Notes: generated from the sequence alone by a model not told the origin. Positions 16,798 to 26,361 are shown, numbered from the stretch's first letter. The stretch: 64,000 bases of DNA from Halalkalicoccus sp. CG83 (GCF_037081715.1 NZ_JAZDDH010000001.1:620001-684000); one strand, 5' to 3'. Made by a program: numbers and translations.

Positions 16798-17057
16798 AGC
16801 TCTCGAGAGAAGCCGAAATCGGTAGCCACTTCAGGTTACCATCGATGGTTACTCCGTGTCTGTAACGGAGATTCGCACGCCAGTAGTCGGTTTGTGAGTC
16901 CTGCCGCTTGTGGTGGCGGGACGGAGCGATACGAACGGATACGCCGCGCCGGGAGGAGAAACTCTTGATCAAGGGTGCTTATGTCAGCCGGATCGGGTTT
17001 CAGGAGACGCAGGACAGGATCGCTCCGATCGCACGGGATGCGATGCACGTGCCGAGA

Positions 17058-17813
17058 TCAGGACGATTCTTCCTCGAGATATCCGGAGGCGAGGATACTC
17101 GCGGGTAGTGCGACCAAACCGACGCCGATCACGGCGATGATCGCACCGAGGAACTTACCGGCGGGCGTAATCGGGTAGACATCGCCGTATCCGACCGTCG
17201 TTAACGTTATTACTGCCCACCAGAGCGTCGCCGGCACGCTCGAAAATGTCTCCGGTTGTGCGTCCTTCTCTAGAAAGTACATCAGGTGGGAGGCGACGGT
17301 TATCAGAAGCGACGAACCGGCCGCTGCCAGCAACAGGTCATCGCGCTTCTTCCGGATCACGCGAATGAAGCGCTGCATCGCCTCGGAGTACCGTACGAGC
17401 TTGAATAACCGGAGGAACCGGAACAGCTGAAGTGCACGCAAAAACCGGAGATCGGAGACGAAGACGGCGGCGCCGAGATAGAACGGGAGGATCGCGAACA
17501 GATCAACCAGCAGATACGGACGACACGCGTACCGCAGACGGTCGATAATGGGTCGTGAGTATCCCTCGAGTACCGACGCGGACCAGAGTCGGAGCCCGTA
17601 TTCGACCGTGAAGAGGGCAACTGACGTGACCTCGATGACGTAGAACGCGCGGTGGTACTGCTGGAAAACCCCGTCCACCGTGGCGAGGGCGACGGTAATG
17701 GTGTTAAGAACTATCAGCCCTGCGATCAGCCAGTCGACCATTCGGCTGAGCTTCCCGCCTTCGTCTACGGTCAGGAGCGTATGGACGTACTCTTTCGTGC
17801 TGTAGTGTTCCAT
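17058..17813 (-). CDS. voltage-gated potassium channel (Kv/KvAP-like)
   Basis: 251-residue six-helix channel. S1-S3 lie in residues about 25-130, S4 is the Arg/Lys ladder RFLRALQLFRFLRLFKLVRY, and the pore loop carries the K+ filter TLTTVGYGD followed by VYPITPAGKFLG. S6 is IIAVIGVGLVALPASILASG. The length and order match archaeal KvAP-type channels without a cytoplasmic regulatory domain. The ATG at 17813 (MEHYSTKEYVHTLL) is preferred to the upstream 17909. It opens potassium conductance on membrane depolarisation, consistent with the high internal K+ of haloarchaea. Confidence 0.93.
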   Translation of the reverse strand: MEHYSTKEYVHTLLTVDEGGKLSRMVDWLIAGLIVLNTITVALATVDGVFQQYHRAFYVIEVTSVALFTVEYGLRLWSASVLEGYSRPIIDRLRYACRPYLLVDLFAILPFYLGAAVFVSDLRFLRALQLFRFLRLFKLVRYSEAMQRFIRVIRKKRDDLLLAAAGSSLLITVASHLMYFLEKDAQPETFSSVPATLWWAVITLTTVGYGDVYPITPAGKFLGAIIAVIGVGLVALPASILASGYLEEESS

Positions 17814-18013
17814 TGAAGATGATCTCGGGGTTCGCGGATCGAGAGATCCCGATGAGATGGCCCTGTGTGACTGCAGAGGGGGCGTTCTCGTGCTACTGAG
17901 CGTAGCCACGAGTCATAGACCTGAAACGACCGCTTCGACCCTCCTTAGAGGAGCGCCACCGCCTCAAGACGGTTGGTTCCGATCGACGGGTGGATATCGG
18001 CGCGGTGGGGGTA

Positions 18014-18871
18014 CTACATACCAAAGGTTATCGGCAGCGGTGGCTGGAGGAGTAGCACGACGAGACCTGCAAGCATTGCGGCGGTTCCGGCAGCAACGGC
18101 GACTTCCTTACCCCACGTAGCTGGGATGCGCTCGACGGTAGCGATGGCAGCCAGCGCGATCATCCACAGAAAGTTCATACTGCCGAAGAACGGCATCAAA
18201 AGGAAGAAGAATCCGAAACAGACGAGAACACAGTTTCCTCCGTGGTTCACACCTCTCCGAAGCGCTTTCATTATCCTGTCATTATGGGGCTCGATGCGCG
18301 AACAGCAGGTTCGCAGTCGTCGCTGTTTGAACGACGACAGCTGGTAGAGACCAGTGAGCACGAGCACACCGCCGATGACGAGATGGGGATACGTCCGCGT
18401 GAGATCGTAGATTCCACCAGGGAGCAACCATTGAACGGTTAGCGGAACGACTCCGGTGATTCCCCAGATGACGCTATAACTGGCGAGAAACGCCGCTACA
18501 GCCCTCCCAACGGCCGCTGGGGAGCCCTCATGGGCGTCAGCGTAGTCACGAGTGAACCGCATCATTGCTGGATACATCATCGCCCCCATCATCACTCCCC
18601 ACATCACGAGGTAGTCAACGATGGGTTGGAAGCCATCGAGCCGCAGAGTTGCGAGCTCCATCGCCCCTGGAGCGATCATGGGAAGGCCCTGATCCATGAG
18701 CCATGCCATACCTGGCATCGGCACGTGATTGGTGTACAGAGCTGTCCACCAGATCAGATCGAGGACGATCAGGCCGATGACGACTCCGCTCGTGCGAGTC
18801 ACTGAAACCTCGAAGAGGCTGAATACGGCTCGATTCTTCAGATCGTGCTTTCGCAAAAAACTTGCTATCAT
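18014..18871 (-). CDS. DUF2182 membrane protein
   Basis: 285 residues with about seven membrane helices and the DUF2182 signature: the Met-rich segment MWGVMMGAMMYPAMMRFTRD, the Gly/Cys-containing RGVNHGGNCVLVCFGFFFLL, and QRRLRTCCSR. Met, Cys and His near membrane faces suggest soft-metal binding; the family has been described as a predicted metal-binding integral membrane protein, but transport has not been shown. A HMA metallochaperone-like gene is immediately upstream on the same strand (47 bases), suggesting a Cu(I)-type metal system. Ends MLAGLVVLLLQPPLPITFGM. Confidence 0.85.
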   Translation of the reverse strand: MIASFLRKHDLKNRAVFSLFEVSVTRTSGVVIGLIVLDLIWWTALYTNHVPMPGMAWLMDQGLPMIAPGAMELATLRLDGFQPIVDYLVMWGVMMGAMMYPAMMRFTRDYADAHEGSPAAVGRAVAAFLASYSVIWGITGVVPLTVQWLLPGGIYDLTRTYPHLVIGGVLVLTGLYQLSSFKQRRLRTCCSRIEPHNDRIMKALRRGVNHGGNCVLVCFGFFFLLMPFFGSMNFLWMIALAAIATVERIPATWGKEVAVAAGTAAMLAGLVVLLLQPPLPITFGM

Positions 18872-18918
18872 AACAAACTCGTGTAAAATACTCGTCAGAC
18901 GACGGTTCGGCGACGGCT

Positions 18919-19134
18919 TTACTCTACTCGGCCAGGTTCATATCCGATTTCGGCGACTGTCCTTCGAACCCGATCCCGCGTCTTCGGTTCACCCATTACC
19001 GCTACTTCACCCGTGATCGCATCTGCATTGACCTCCATTACGCCGCTGAGACGAGTGAGCTCACGCTCGAGAAGCGTTTCACATCCCTCGCAACTCATGT
19101 CGTAGACCTCGATCGTGTACTCTATCATCTGCAT
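18919..19134 (-). CDS. HMA-domain metal-binding protein (CopZ-like)
   Basis: 71-residue ferredoxin-like HMA domain with the metal site MSCEGC (Cys15, Cys18) and beta-alpha-beta layout ending IGYEPGRVE. Such proteins bind and pass on Cu(I) or other soft metals. The start is fixed by GGAGATGA eight bases before the ATG at 19134; an AATTTTTTAATT run further upstream supplies a TATA box. It precedes the DUF2182 gene and is probably cotranscribed with it. A second, diverged HMA protein is encoded at 32381. Confidence 0.88.
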   Translation of the reverse strand: MQMIEYTIEVYDMSCEGCETLLERELTRLSGVMEVNADAITGEVAVMGEPKTRDRVRRTVAEIGYEPGRVE

Positions 19135-19167
19135 TCTCAAGTCATCTCCATAATTAAAAAATTCCAA

Positions 19168-19484
19168 ACAACTAATACAAAGACACTATGTATAGATGAA
19201 CTAATTCGCGCAATGAAACGCGTCTCGAGGTGACGGTAGCGGAGAGCGAAGACCTCCGTTTACGATCTCACTATTCCTACCTGTAGAGAAGCAAGTCATC
19301 GAACGGAGAGTACCTCTGTCCTCGAGGAGCAAGCCGGATCGCGGATCGGTCGATATCGCGATCAGATATGAACTTCCCCGGAAGCGACCATTTGTCAGAG
19401 CGCGTGCCAAACGGATCCTCAATATATCTACACTGTGACAACAATTGAATAGCGTGCGTCCACAAGCGAAGATGGCGAAGCAGT
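19168..19484. other. AT-rich upstream region, no gene recognised
   Basis: Contains the promoter side of the HMA gene (AT run at about 19150-19165) and AATATATCT near 19421 that may serve the small zinc-finger gene at 19485. No protein recognised. Confidence 0.4.
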
Positions 19485-19607
19485 ATGACCAAACGCTATC
19501 ACCCAAAACACCACTGCCAGAACTGTGGGGAACGGCTGTTGCTACGACCCTGCCTCAACTGTTCCTGTCGTTCCGAAGTCGATTCGATGTCCTACGCCCC
19601 TCGATAG
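19485..19607 (+). CDS. 40-residue double CxxC zinc-finger microprotein
   Basis: MTKRYHPKHHCQNCGERLLL followed by RPCLNCSCRS contains two CxxC pairs (C11/C14 and C23/C26, with C28 nearby) 12 residues apart, the layout of haloarchaeal small zinc-finger proteins. AATATATCT about 60 bases upstream is a candidate TATA; no clear Shine-Dalgarno is present. Function unknown. It is supported by the cysteine pattern more than by start signals. Downstream, 19608-19870 holds only an open frame without start (see findings). Confidence 0.42.
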   Translation: MTKRYHPKHHCQNCGERLLLRPCLNCSCRSEVDSMSYAPR

Positions 19608-19870
19608 TACCACCCACCAACAACGAGCGGCACCCTCCCTTCTCTCTCCTGAAGCGATATCTCGACATGATCCGCTCCCTCCGGTCGTCTCGATACGCTC
19701 GTCTACTTATCGAGCTACGATCGGCACAAGCGGTTGTTCCAATGCCTGTACTTGAGAAACGGATCCGATCAAAGCCGGGTACCACTCCGAAGATGCGAGT
19801 GGATCACATGCAGCGCGTGCACCTGAAGTCCGTTTCGATCGGTAATGCCTACTGCTGGTGGGTTTCAATG

Positions 19871-20236
19871 CTAATCCTCCCGGTCAACCAGATACTGGTT
19901 TACGAGGTGGTCAACGAAGATTCCGAAGAGGATGAGTGAACTAACACTCGCCAACAGGGACTGCAATCCCGTCTGCGGTCTAATGACCGCATACTGGTAG
20001 TAGAGTGAAAGGAGAATTACGAATTGTTCGGTGAACGTAAACTCCATTAGGATCGGGACCCCGTGTTCGGAATCGATGTCGACATCGATATCCGTCCCGA
20101 GCAGTTCGATGTCGAAATCGAACACGTCTCGATCGGAAACGTATGTTCGTACGAGTATAGCGACTATGTAACCACTGAGAACGATGCTCTCTGGTGAAAC
20201 GAGCGCTGTACCGTTGAAGAAGAACGTCTTTAACAT
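19871..20236 (-). CDS. hypothetical membrane protein
   Basis: 121 residues beginning MLKTFFFNGTALVSPESIVL. There are membrane segments at residues about 15-30 and in the C-terminal half (FTEQFVILLSLYYQYAVI, LLASVSSLILFGIFVDHLV), with an acidic stretch FDFDIELLGTDIDVDIDSEH between. Codon use is that of the AT-richer island. No family recognised. Confidence 0.55.
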   Translation of the reverse strand: MLKTFFFNGTALVSPESIVLSGYIVAILVRTYVSDRDVFDFDIELLGTDIDVDIDSEHGVPILMEFTFTEQFVILLSLYYQYAVIRPQTGLQSLLASVSSLILFGIFVDHLVNQYLVDRED

Positions 20237-20432
20237 TGATGGTCTAATATGGCTTTGGACTCCGGAACGGCTGAAACGGTTCCTGCTTGAGAGACGCCCT
20301 TACAGGGTTATGCGCCGAGAAATGGGACGACGGCTTCGCGTTGGTGGTAATACAGGGAATCGACGAGCCAGGAAACTGATACGGATGACTATCACTACCG
20401 GTCGACCGATCCCTAATCCACGGGCTCTGGTG

Positions 20433-21521
20433 TCAACGTGAGACCTCGTTTAGTCGGACCGCACGTCCGTTCCTACCGGAGGCGTAGACCGCTTCGATGA
20501 CTCGCTGTACCGTAAGCGCCTGTTCCAGGGTACCGACCGGAGCGGATCTCCTTCCTAACGCTCTATCGACGAACGCTCGCGCCTGATCTCGATATGGATC
20601 GTTTGGTTCTAATGACGGCCGGTTAGTGACGTCGCTCTCGGCGTTCCGGCCGCCGTATAGCGTTACCGTCTCATCGTTTAGCTGGAAGTGAGCACCTCCG
20701 TCGGTACCGCGAACGATGAACTCCATGCTCGGATCCCGATTCGCCGTCCACGCTACCTCTGTCGAAACGGTTCGTCCACCAGCAAGGCGTAGAAACGCGC
20801 TTGCCGACAGCTCGACGCCCGAACCGTTCGGTGAATTCGAGCCGGTACGTGTCGTATTCTCGGAACTGTTCTCCAGGTCCGTTGATCGTTGAGGCCGAGT
20901 CGTTCCCGTGGCTTCGACGACGTCGAAAGAGTTCAGGAGATGAAGTGCGAGATCAATGGTGTGAGGTCCGATGTCGGTGAGTGCGCCGCCCCCCGCGAGT
21001 TCCTCGTCAGTCATCCAGGATCCGACGGGAGTCCCCTGCTGGCGAACGTAGTTCGCTTCGACGTGAGTGAGACGTCCGAACCAGCCCTTATCTCGATACG
21101 ACGCCACCGTTCGCACAGCGTTCCGAAACCGGTTGTGGAACCCGACTGTACAGGTGCCCTTCGATCGCCGTCCGGCGTTCGCGATTCGCTCCGCGCTGTC
21201 CAGATCGTGAGCTAACGGTTTCTCTATGAACACGTCGAGGCCGCTCCTGAGCGCAGGAACGGCTACGGATTCGTGGAACCTCGGCGGGGTCGTGACGACG
21301 ACGGCATCGAGGGTGGTCTCGAGCAACCGCTCCGGGTCCTCGTAAGGCTTCGCGGCGAAGGCGTTCGCAAAGCGTGTACGAGCCTTCGGATCAATGTCCG
21401 CGCCCGCTGCAACCTCGTGACCTAACCGAGAGAACTGCCTTGCATGGCTCCAACCCATGTTTCCCAATCCTACGAATCCGATTCGCACGACATCGATGGA
21501 TTCCTTGATAGCGTTTTTCAT
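20433..21521 (-). CDS. Gfo/Idh/MocA-family NAD(P)-dependent oxidoreductase
   Basis: 362 residues. An N-terminal Rossmann domain (IGFVGLGNMGWSHARQF) and the family active-site motif EKPLAHDLDSAERI are followed by a GFO/IDH/MocA C-terminal sheet domain with GGGALTDIGPHTIDLALHLL. Members oxidise or epimerise sugars and inositols. The stretch RPQRSTDLENSSENTTRTGS is a low-complexity insertion of about 30 residues in the C-terminal domain. The ATG at 21521 is chosen since the Rossmann strand follows within 15 residues. Neighbours do not indicate the substrate. Confidence 0.88.
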   Translation of the reverse strand: MKNAIKESIDVVRIGFVGLGNMGWSHARQFSRLGHEVAAGADIDPKARTRFANAFAAKPYEDPERLLETTLDAVVVTTPPRFHESVAVPALRSGLDVFIEKPLAHDLDSAERIANAGRRSKGTCTVGFHNRFRNAVRTVASYRDKGWFGRLTHVEANYVRQQGTPVGSWMTDEELAGGGALTDIGPHTIDLALHLLNSFDVVEATGTTRPQRSTDLENSSENTTRTGSNSPNGSGVELSASAFLRLAGGRTVSTEVAWTANRDPSMEFIVRGTDGGAHFQLNDETVTLYGGRNAESDVTNRPSLEPNDPYRDQARAFVDRALGRRSAPVGTLEQALTVQRVIEAVYASGRNGRAVRLNEVSR

Positions 21522-21616
21522 GGCAGCGTAGATTACGTTGGTTCCGCCACTCAGCCGGTCCGATCGGTCCATAGTTGGTTGACGGTTCGAGTCCGATGCG
21601 TCGATTCACGATTCCT

Positions 21617-22588
21617 TCAACGCTCGAGCACGATACCGCCAGCACCAATGGCAACGTCGACCTCTCCCAGGGCAACGGCCCGCAGATCCGCTTCGGTAGG
21701 AGACGATATCGGTTCCCATCCAGCCGAGGGGACCCGGTGATAGATCCGTCCCTCCGCTCCGACCGCGATGGTCTCATCAGTAGACTGATCAATGCCGTGA
21801 AGAGCGACGGAGCCCGCACTAACCGGGGTCCAGTTCTCGCAGGGACGATCATAACGATAGATCCGACCATTACCGCCTGCGACCAACAGGGTCTCCTCGT
21901 CCGCGTACAGGTCGAAGAAGTTGACCTGTGCGTTCTGGATGCCGATGTCCTCCCAGTCCTCCTCTGCTTCCACGAAGACGTTACCGCTGGTGTCGATGGC
22001 ATAGGGCGTCCCGCCACCGAAATCGAGCGCCGGAATGGTCGATCCACTGCCCGGTTTTACCGCCTCGCCGTACTGGGAACATCCGTCCCCATCGATCGTG
22101 ATAGGGAACACCTCTCCCGAGCCGTTGGCTACTCGGAGTCGCTCATCATCATCCGCGTCCGTGACGGCAATCGCCTCCCAGGTGCTCGTCCGCTCTTCAG
22201 GTGCGGAGTAATCGTATTTTCGCCCGGTTTCTATGTCGTACATGCCCAACGCACCGCTCGAGCCGGCGAACCAAACCCGCTTGCCGTCGCTCGTGACGTC
22301 GATTGCGGTAAGGGTGTTGTGTTTCGTCGCGGGACCGGAATCGATGCGCAGATCCCATGATCCCTCGTTCCGTCGAAATACGTTCCCTTCCGCACCAACG
22401 ACGTAGGGTCCCTCAACGGTTTGGACGACGTCGTGAAGCGATTTCGAGGTGGGGGTTTCTACAATGCTCCATTCACCGTCTCCGTCGTCATCTGGCGCCT
22501 GATTCTCGGAGTCCGAGTCGGTCTCTTGCTGCGAATTTCCTCCGCGAATTCGATGCACGAACGAGGACACTGATTCCTTTAGACTCAT
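21617..22588 (-). CDS. propeller-family protein A, no export signal
   Basis: 323 residues: a charged N-terminal 40 residues with no signal peptide, then one copy of a repeat-built domain that recurs three more times in this window. Landmarks are SLHDVVQTVEGPYVVGAEGN, RVWFAGSSGALGMYD, TSTWEAIAVTDADDDERL, VANGSGEV, AVKPGSGSTIPALDF, LRAVALGEVDVAIGAGGIVL. The short blade-like units (VWFAGSSG, VAVGAEG, W) resemble YCF48/WD-type beta propellers. Being cytoplasmic distinguishes it from the lipoprotein (28253) and the Tat-exported dockerin form (60125). Function unknown. Confidence 0.7.
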   Translation of the reverse strand: MSLKESVSSFVHRIRGGNSQQETDSDSENQAPDDDGDGEWSIVETPTSKSLHDVVQTVEGPYVVGAEGNVFRRNEGSWDLRIDSGPATKHNTLTAIDVTSDGKRVWFAGSSGALGMYDIETGRKYDYSAPEERTSTWEAIAVTDADDDERLRVANGSGEVFPITIDGDGCSQYGEAVKPGSGSTIPALDFGGGTPYAIDTSGNVFVEAEEDWEDIGIQNAQVNFFDLYADEETLLVAGGNGRIYRYDRPCENWTPVSAGSVALHGIDQSTDETIAVGAEGRIYHRVPSAGWEPISSPTEADLRAVALGEVDVAIGAGGIVLER

Positions 22589-22661
22589 TAGTAGATATAC
22601 ATCCGTCACTAATCGAACGATCGACCGTTCTCCCGACGAGGGATCACCTCCCTCTTGAGCG

Positions 22662-23015
22662 TTAGAAGGCGATGATTCCGACGCCACGATACGCAAGACC
22701 GGATGGAATCCATGCCAGCAGGCCGACTACGACCGCAGCCGGCCAGTCAGTGGGTGTATACCGCTTGACGATTACGATCCATGCCAACGGCGGTAGAACT
22801 AATCCTATGACAGGAACCCAACCGAAAAAGACGTGGATGATTGCCCATACGAACGTTCCTAGAACTGCTATGGCGATCGCTCGGTATGGTGTTACCGCCT
22901 GTTCGTGGGACGTTACCTGCTCAACGGCCAAATAGGAGAGTCCGAAGTAGATTCCTGGCGCCGTCACGACCAACACCGCAACGACGCCGAGAACCGCAGC
23001 CAGCAGGAGACTCAT
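22662..23015 (-). CDS. hypothetical four-helix membrane protein
   Basis: 117 residues, nearly all hydrophobic: LLAAVLGVVAVLVVTAPGIY, YRAIAIAVLGTFVWAIIHVF, VIGLVLPPLAWIVIV and DWPAAVVVGLLAWIPSGL. A short charged loop (VEQVTSHEQAVTP) follows the first helix. It lies between coxA and propeller protein A on the same strand. No family recognised; a small oxidase-associated subunit is possible by position only. Confidence 0.6.
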   Translation of the reverse strand: MSLLLAAVLGVVAVLVVTAPGIYFGLSYLAVEQVTSHEQAVTPYRAIAIAVLGTFVWAIIHVFFGWVPVIGLVLPPLAWIVIVKRYTPTDWPAAVVVGLLAWIPSGLAYRGVGIIAF

Positions 23016-23467
23016 CCTCGTCCTCCCTCATATCCGGTCGAAGTCGAACCGGACGGATGAACGGCAAACGCCTTTGTGTGGCTGTCCTCTCTCACCTGTT
23101 TTACGGTCCTCTCTGCGACTTTCCAGTCGTTTTTAGGTTTAGCTGCCAAGTTGATATTCTGATGCATACATTGACACATACTTACGTTTCCCGTCCTATA
23201 CTGTTAGAATCGGCTCGACGCTTCCGATGCGGCCACTGTCTCGCCGAACGCAATAACAACGAGGTGAGAGGCCGCTGACGCCCATCCTTCACGATCACCT
23301 CCGTGAGAATTCGTCACAACATCCGCAACGGCGACTGGCGGCGGCTGCCGCCAAAGCCGCGCTCGGGGCTTGATCCCGTACGTCGGCCTGATTACCGAAC
23401 GCGGTATTGAACTGCGTGTACATGGCTGATCTCGAACGAGCGTTTCCCGGACCTTGAAAGGAGTCGG
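23016..23467. other. region downstream of coxA, weak small ORFs only
   Basis: No confident gene. A minus-strand 42-codon frame (23295-23423, MYTQFNTAFG..., ending RRCGCCDEFSRR) finishes within a GGAGGTGA that precedes another ATG at 23281 opening a 29-codon frame. The rest looks non-coding. Confidence 0.35.
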
Positions 23468-25030
23468 TTACCTGAGACGCCTCTCGAACCACTGCCATTC
23501 ACGAGTGAACATACCGTTCTGCTTGAGATTCCAGACATCGGCGTCCGTAATCCTCTCGCCGGTTCGGAGGGATTTGACCATGTTCAAGAGCCAGAGTATC
23601 TGTCCGAACCCCATGACGTATGCACCGACCGTTGCGAGCTGTTGGAGTGGCGCGAACTGGAGGGGGTACGTTGCTGATCGGCGCGGCAACCCCTGCATTC
23701 CTAGCAGGAGTAGAATGCCGAACGTAACGAGAGCGCCGATCATCGTCAACCAGAAGTGAGCCATCGCTAGGTTACGATCATAGTGCTGACCGGTGAGCAG
23801 CGGGAACCAGTAATAGCATGCACCAAAGAGAGCGAAAACGATCATCCCCACTAGAATGAAATGAAAGTGACCGACGACATAGTAGGTGCCGTGGTAGCGG
23901 AGATTGACGGGCAATGCCGCGAGAAACACCCCGGTAATACCGCCGAGATTGAAGTTGAAGATCGCTCCCGTACAGAACAGCAGTGGCGGTGTCACCTGAA
24001 CCCGTCCGTCCCACAGCGTCGCAATCCAGTTGAACACTTTCACCGCACTCGGTAGTGCGATAGCGAGAGTTACGGCCATGAAGGAGGAACGAATCCGAGG
24101 ATCGACGCCGGTCGTGAACATGTGGTGGCCCCACACACCAAACGAGAGGACGCCGATTGCGAGCGTCGAATAGACGACGAACTTGAAGCCGAACAGTGTC
24201 CGACCCGTAAACTTGGGGAGAATCAGACTAATAAGGCCCATGGCGGGAAGCGTGAGAATGTACACCTCCGGATGGCCGAAGAACCAGAACAGATGCTGAT
24301 AGAGGATGTATCCGCCCCCCTCAACCGTAAAGAAGGTCGTTCCCACGTTGCGATCCAGGAGTATCATCAGGAGCACGGCGCCCAGTATGGGAAAGGCGAA
24401 GACCACAATCCCACTTGTGGTCAGTATCGTCCAGGAGAAAATGTCGAGACGTTCCCAGCCGACGTCCTCATCGCGCTGGATCATGATTGTGACGATGAAA
24501 TTAATCGCGCTTAGGATCGTGCTCACTCCGCTCAAGTGCAGTCCCAGCAGAACCAGATCGATCGTGAGGTTTAGCTCTCGAATGGAGAGCGGCGGATAAA
24601 ACGTCCAGCCGGTCATCGGGGGTCTGATTGCGACGATCCCGAGCGTGTTCGCCAGAATTCCCGATCGCATCAACAGGAGCGCCATCGGAAGAAGCCAGAA
24701 CGCGACGGCATTCACGCGGGGAAACGCCATGTCATCGGCCCCTACCAGCAACGGTACCAAGTGATTACTAAGTCCGAAGGCGACCGGCGTTGCAAAGAGA
24801 AACAACATCGACAGTCCATGGGTCGTAAACAACGCGTTGTACGTCTCCACCCCCCAAATGCCCGCGGTCGGTGTGAGGAGCTCAGTCCGTACCATGATCG
24901 CGTCCGTAGCGCCCCACAGTCCGACGAAACCGCCGAAAACGAGATAGAGGTAGCCGATGTCCTTGTGATCGACGGTCGTCATCCACCGCTGTAGACCATT
25001 CGGCTTCGAGTACGAGCTATTTTCCTCCAT
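23468..25030 (-). CDS. coxA: cytochrome c oxidase subunit I (A1-type heme-copper oxidase), orphan
   Basis: 520 residues, 12 membrane helices. All redox ligands are present: His71 and His390 (low-spin heme), His253/His302/His303 (CuB), His388 (high-spin heme), and Tyr257 in GHPEVYILTLP for the His-Tyr crosslink. Glu255 and the loop GADDMAFPR (Asp100) mark the A1 subtype with a D-channel, although the usual MNN pair is VNA; Lys331 matches the K-channel lysine. It should reduce O2 to water while pumping protons. No subunit II, III or heme-assembly gene is next to it, so electrons must come through a CuA subunit or blue-copper protein encoded elsewhere. Confidence 0.93.
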   Translation of the reverse strand: MEENSSYSKPNGLQRWMTTVDHKDIGYLYLVFGGFVGLWGATDAIMVRTELLTPTAGIWGVETYNALFTTHGLSMLFLFATPVAFGLSNHLVPLLVGADDMAFPRVNAVAFWLLPMALLLMRSGILANTLGIVAIRPPMTGWTFYPPLSIRELNLTIDLVLLGLHLSGVSTILSAINFIVTIMIQRDEDVGWERLDIFSWTILTTSGIVVFAFPILGAVLLMILLDRNVGTTFFTVEGGGYILYQHLFWFFGHPEVYILTLPAMGLISLILPKFTGRTLFGFKFVVYSTLAIGVLSFGVWGHHMFTTGVDPRIRSSFMAVTLAIALPSAVKVFNWIATLWDGRVQVTPPLLFCTGAIFNFNLGGITGVFLAALPVNLRYHGTYYVVGHFHFILVGMIVFALFGACYYWFPLLTGQHYDRNLAMAHFWLTMIGALVTFGILLLLGMQGLPRRSATYPLQFAPLQQLATVGAYVMGFGQILWLLNMVKSLRTGERITDADVWNLKQNGMFTREWQWFERRLR

Positions 25031-25092
25031 CTCACGCCTCAGTGGATCGGATCAGCTTCAGTCTTGATACCAGGGCCATTCGAGAGAAGCGG

Positions 25093-26361
25093 CTATCCGG
25101 TTAGGGGCTGTACCGTGAACTCCATGAACTCGCGGACGCCCAGTATTCCGATGACGGTTGCGAGCACGAAGGCGAATATCGGACTGATCGCGTAGATCGC
25201 CCCTCCGATTAGCGCGCTGGGAATCGTGAGGACGTCTCGGACCAGACGGTATGACTCGGTACCTTTATCGCCACCCCCGCGACCTGTTTCGGCAGCGATT
25301 AACGCCTCCCGCGCTGGACGTCCAGCGAAACGAAGCCCGAAAATCGCGAACAGAATGCCGAGCGAGAGTGGCGTCGTCGCCATACCGATGAGCACCAGGG
25401 GAAACAGCGCAGAGATGAAAAAACTCGCAAACACGGTTCCGCAGCGGCCGTTTCGTGAGGTGAAGTAACTTACGGGTACGGTTGCTATTAACCCGGTAGA
25501 GACTTCTAGGAATATTAGCACACCGAAGAACGCGCTGGCACTGAGTTGATATCCGAACAGGTGGGCGTTGAACTCCAGAACACTGGTGACGGTGACGACG
25601 ATGAAAACAGAGACCATTCCGAGAGCGAACTGAACCAGCGTATCGCCGATCAACAGTGGTCGAAGTCCATCGGGAAGCGACCGTACCTCCGAGAGGATCG
25701 CTGTCCACCCCCTGAATTGTCGCGTCGATACGGTTCTAGGTTCCGTATCGGCGTGATAGTAGATGACCGCTGCGGTTACGCCGGCAGCAGCGGTAACGGC
25801 GAGAATCACTTGAAACCCGATAACGAATCCGGGGACGGCAGCGAGTAAGGCGGTCACGAGCAGTATCCCGGCTACCAGACCACCCAGCTGAACCAGCTTG
25901 GTCCTGAGGCGGGACTCGGGCATGTGCTCGCGAAGCCAGCTGTTGCCCGTTATACCAATGGTCTCGAGCCCAATGGGTCGCCATGATCCGATGAGAACGA
26001 CTCCGAGGAGGACGTAGACCCACGCTGGTATCGGTTCGAGTCGCCCTAACTGTGGTGCGATAAGCCAGAGGAGTAGGCCCGATGAGGCTATCGTCCCCAT
26101 CAGAGCCAAGCTATCGACGCTATTTGACGTCTTTTGAAAGTACCGCCAGAGATAGGGATACGAAACGGCTAGCAGCATAACCACGCTACCGAACAATCCA
26201 ATGATAGCGGGATGAGCCCCCAGTAGTCGTAGATACTCCGGTATGTACCGGCTTATCACGTAGATCAGGACGGTAAACATGACCGCTATCGCCGATATTG
26301 AAGAGAAATTCGATTCACATCCATCAACACGTTCGATAAGTCGTCTAATTTTATCTAACAT
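25093..26361 (-). CDS. MFS-like transporter
   Basis: 422 residues with about 12 membrane helices in two halves split by a cytoplasmic loop near residues 205-235 (HADTEPRTVSTRQFRGWTAI). Helix 2-3 shows AHPAIIGLFGSVVMLLAVSY, a typical MFS start. No substrate motif is recognised. It is upstream of coxA on the same strand with 62 bases between, so cotranscription is possible. Confidence 0.75.
   Translation of the reverse strand: MLDKIRRLIERVDGCESNFSSISAIAVMFTVLIYVISRYIPEYLRLLGAHPAIIGLFGSVVMLLAVSYPYLWRYFQKTSNSVDSLALMGTIASSGLLLWLIAPQLGRLEPIPAWVYVLLGVVLIGSWRPIGLETIGITGNSWLREHMPESRLRTKLVQLGGLVAGILLVTALLAAVPGFVIGFQVILAVTAAAGVTAAVIYYHADTEPRTVSTRQFRGWTAILSEVRSLPDGLRPLLIGDTLVQFALGMVSVFIVVTVTSVLEFNAHLFGYQLSASAFFGVLIFLEVSTGLIATVPVSYFTSRNGRCGTVFASFFISALFPLVLIGMATTPLSLGILFAIFGLRFAGRPAREALIAAETGRGGGDKGTESYRLVRDVLTIPSALIGGAIYAISPIFAFVLATVIGILGVREFMEFTVQPLTG

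Noticed and set aside
19445-19939. 164-codon plus-strand frame overlapping the CxxC microprotein
   Set aside because: Lacks domain features and partly runs antisense to the membrane protein at 19871; the microprotein frame has the better cysteine pattern.
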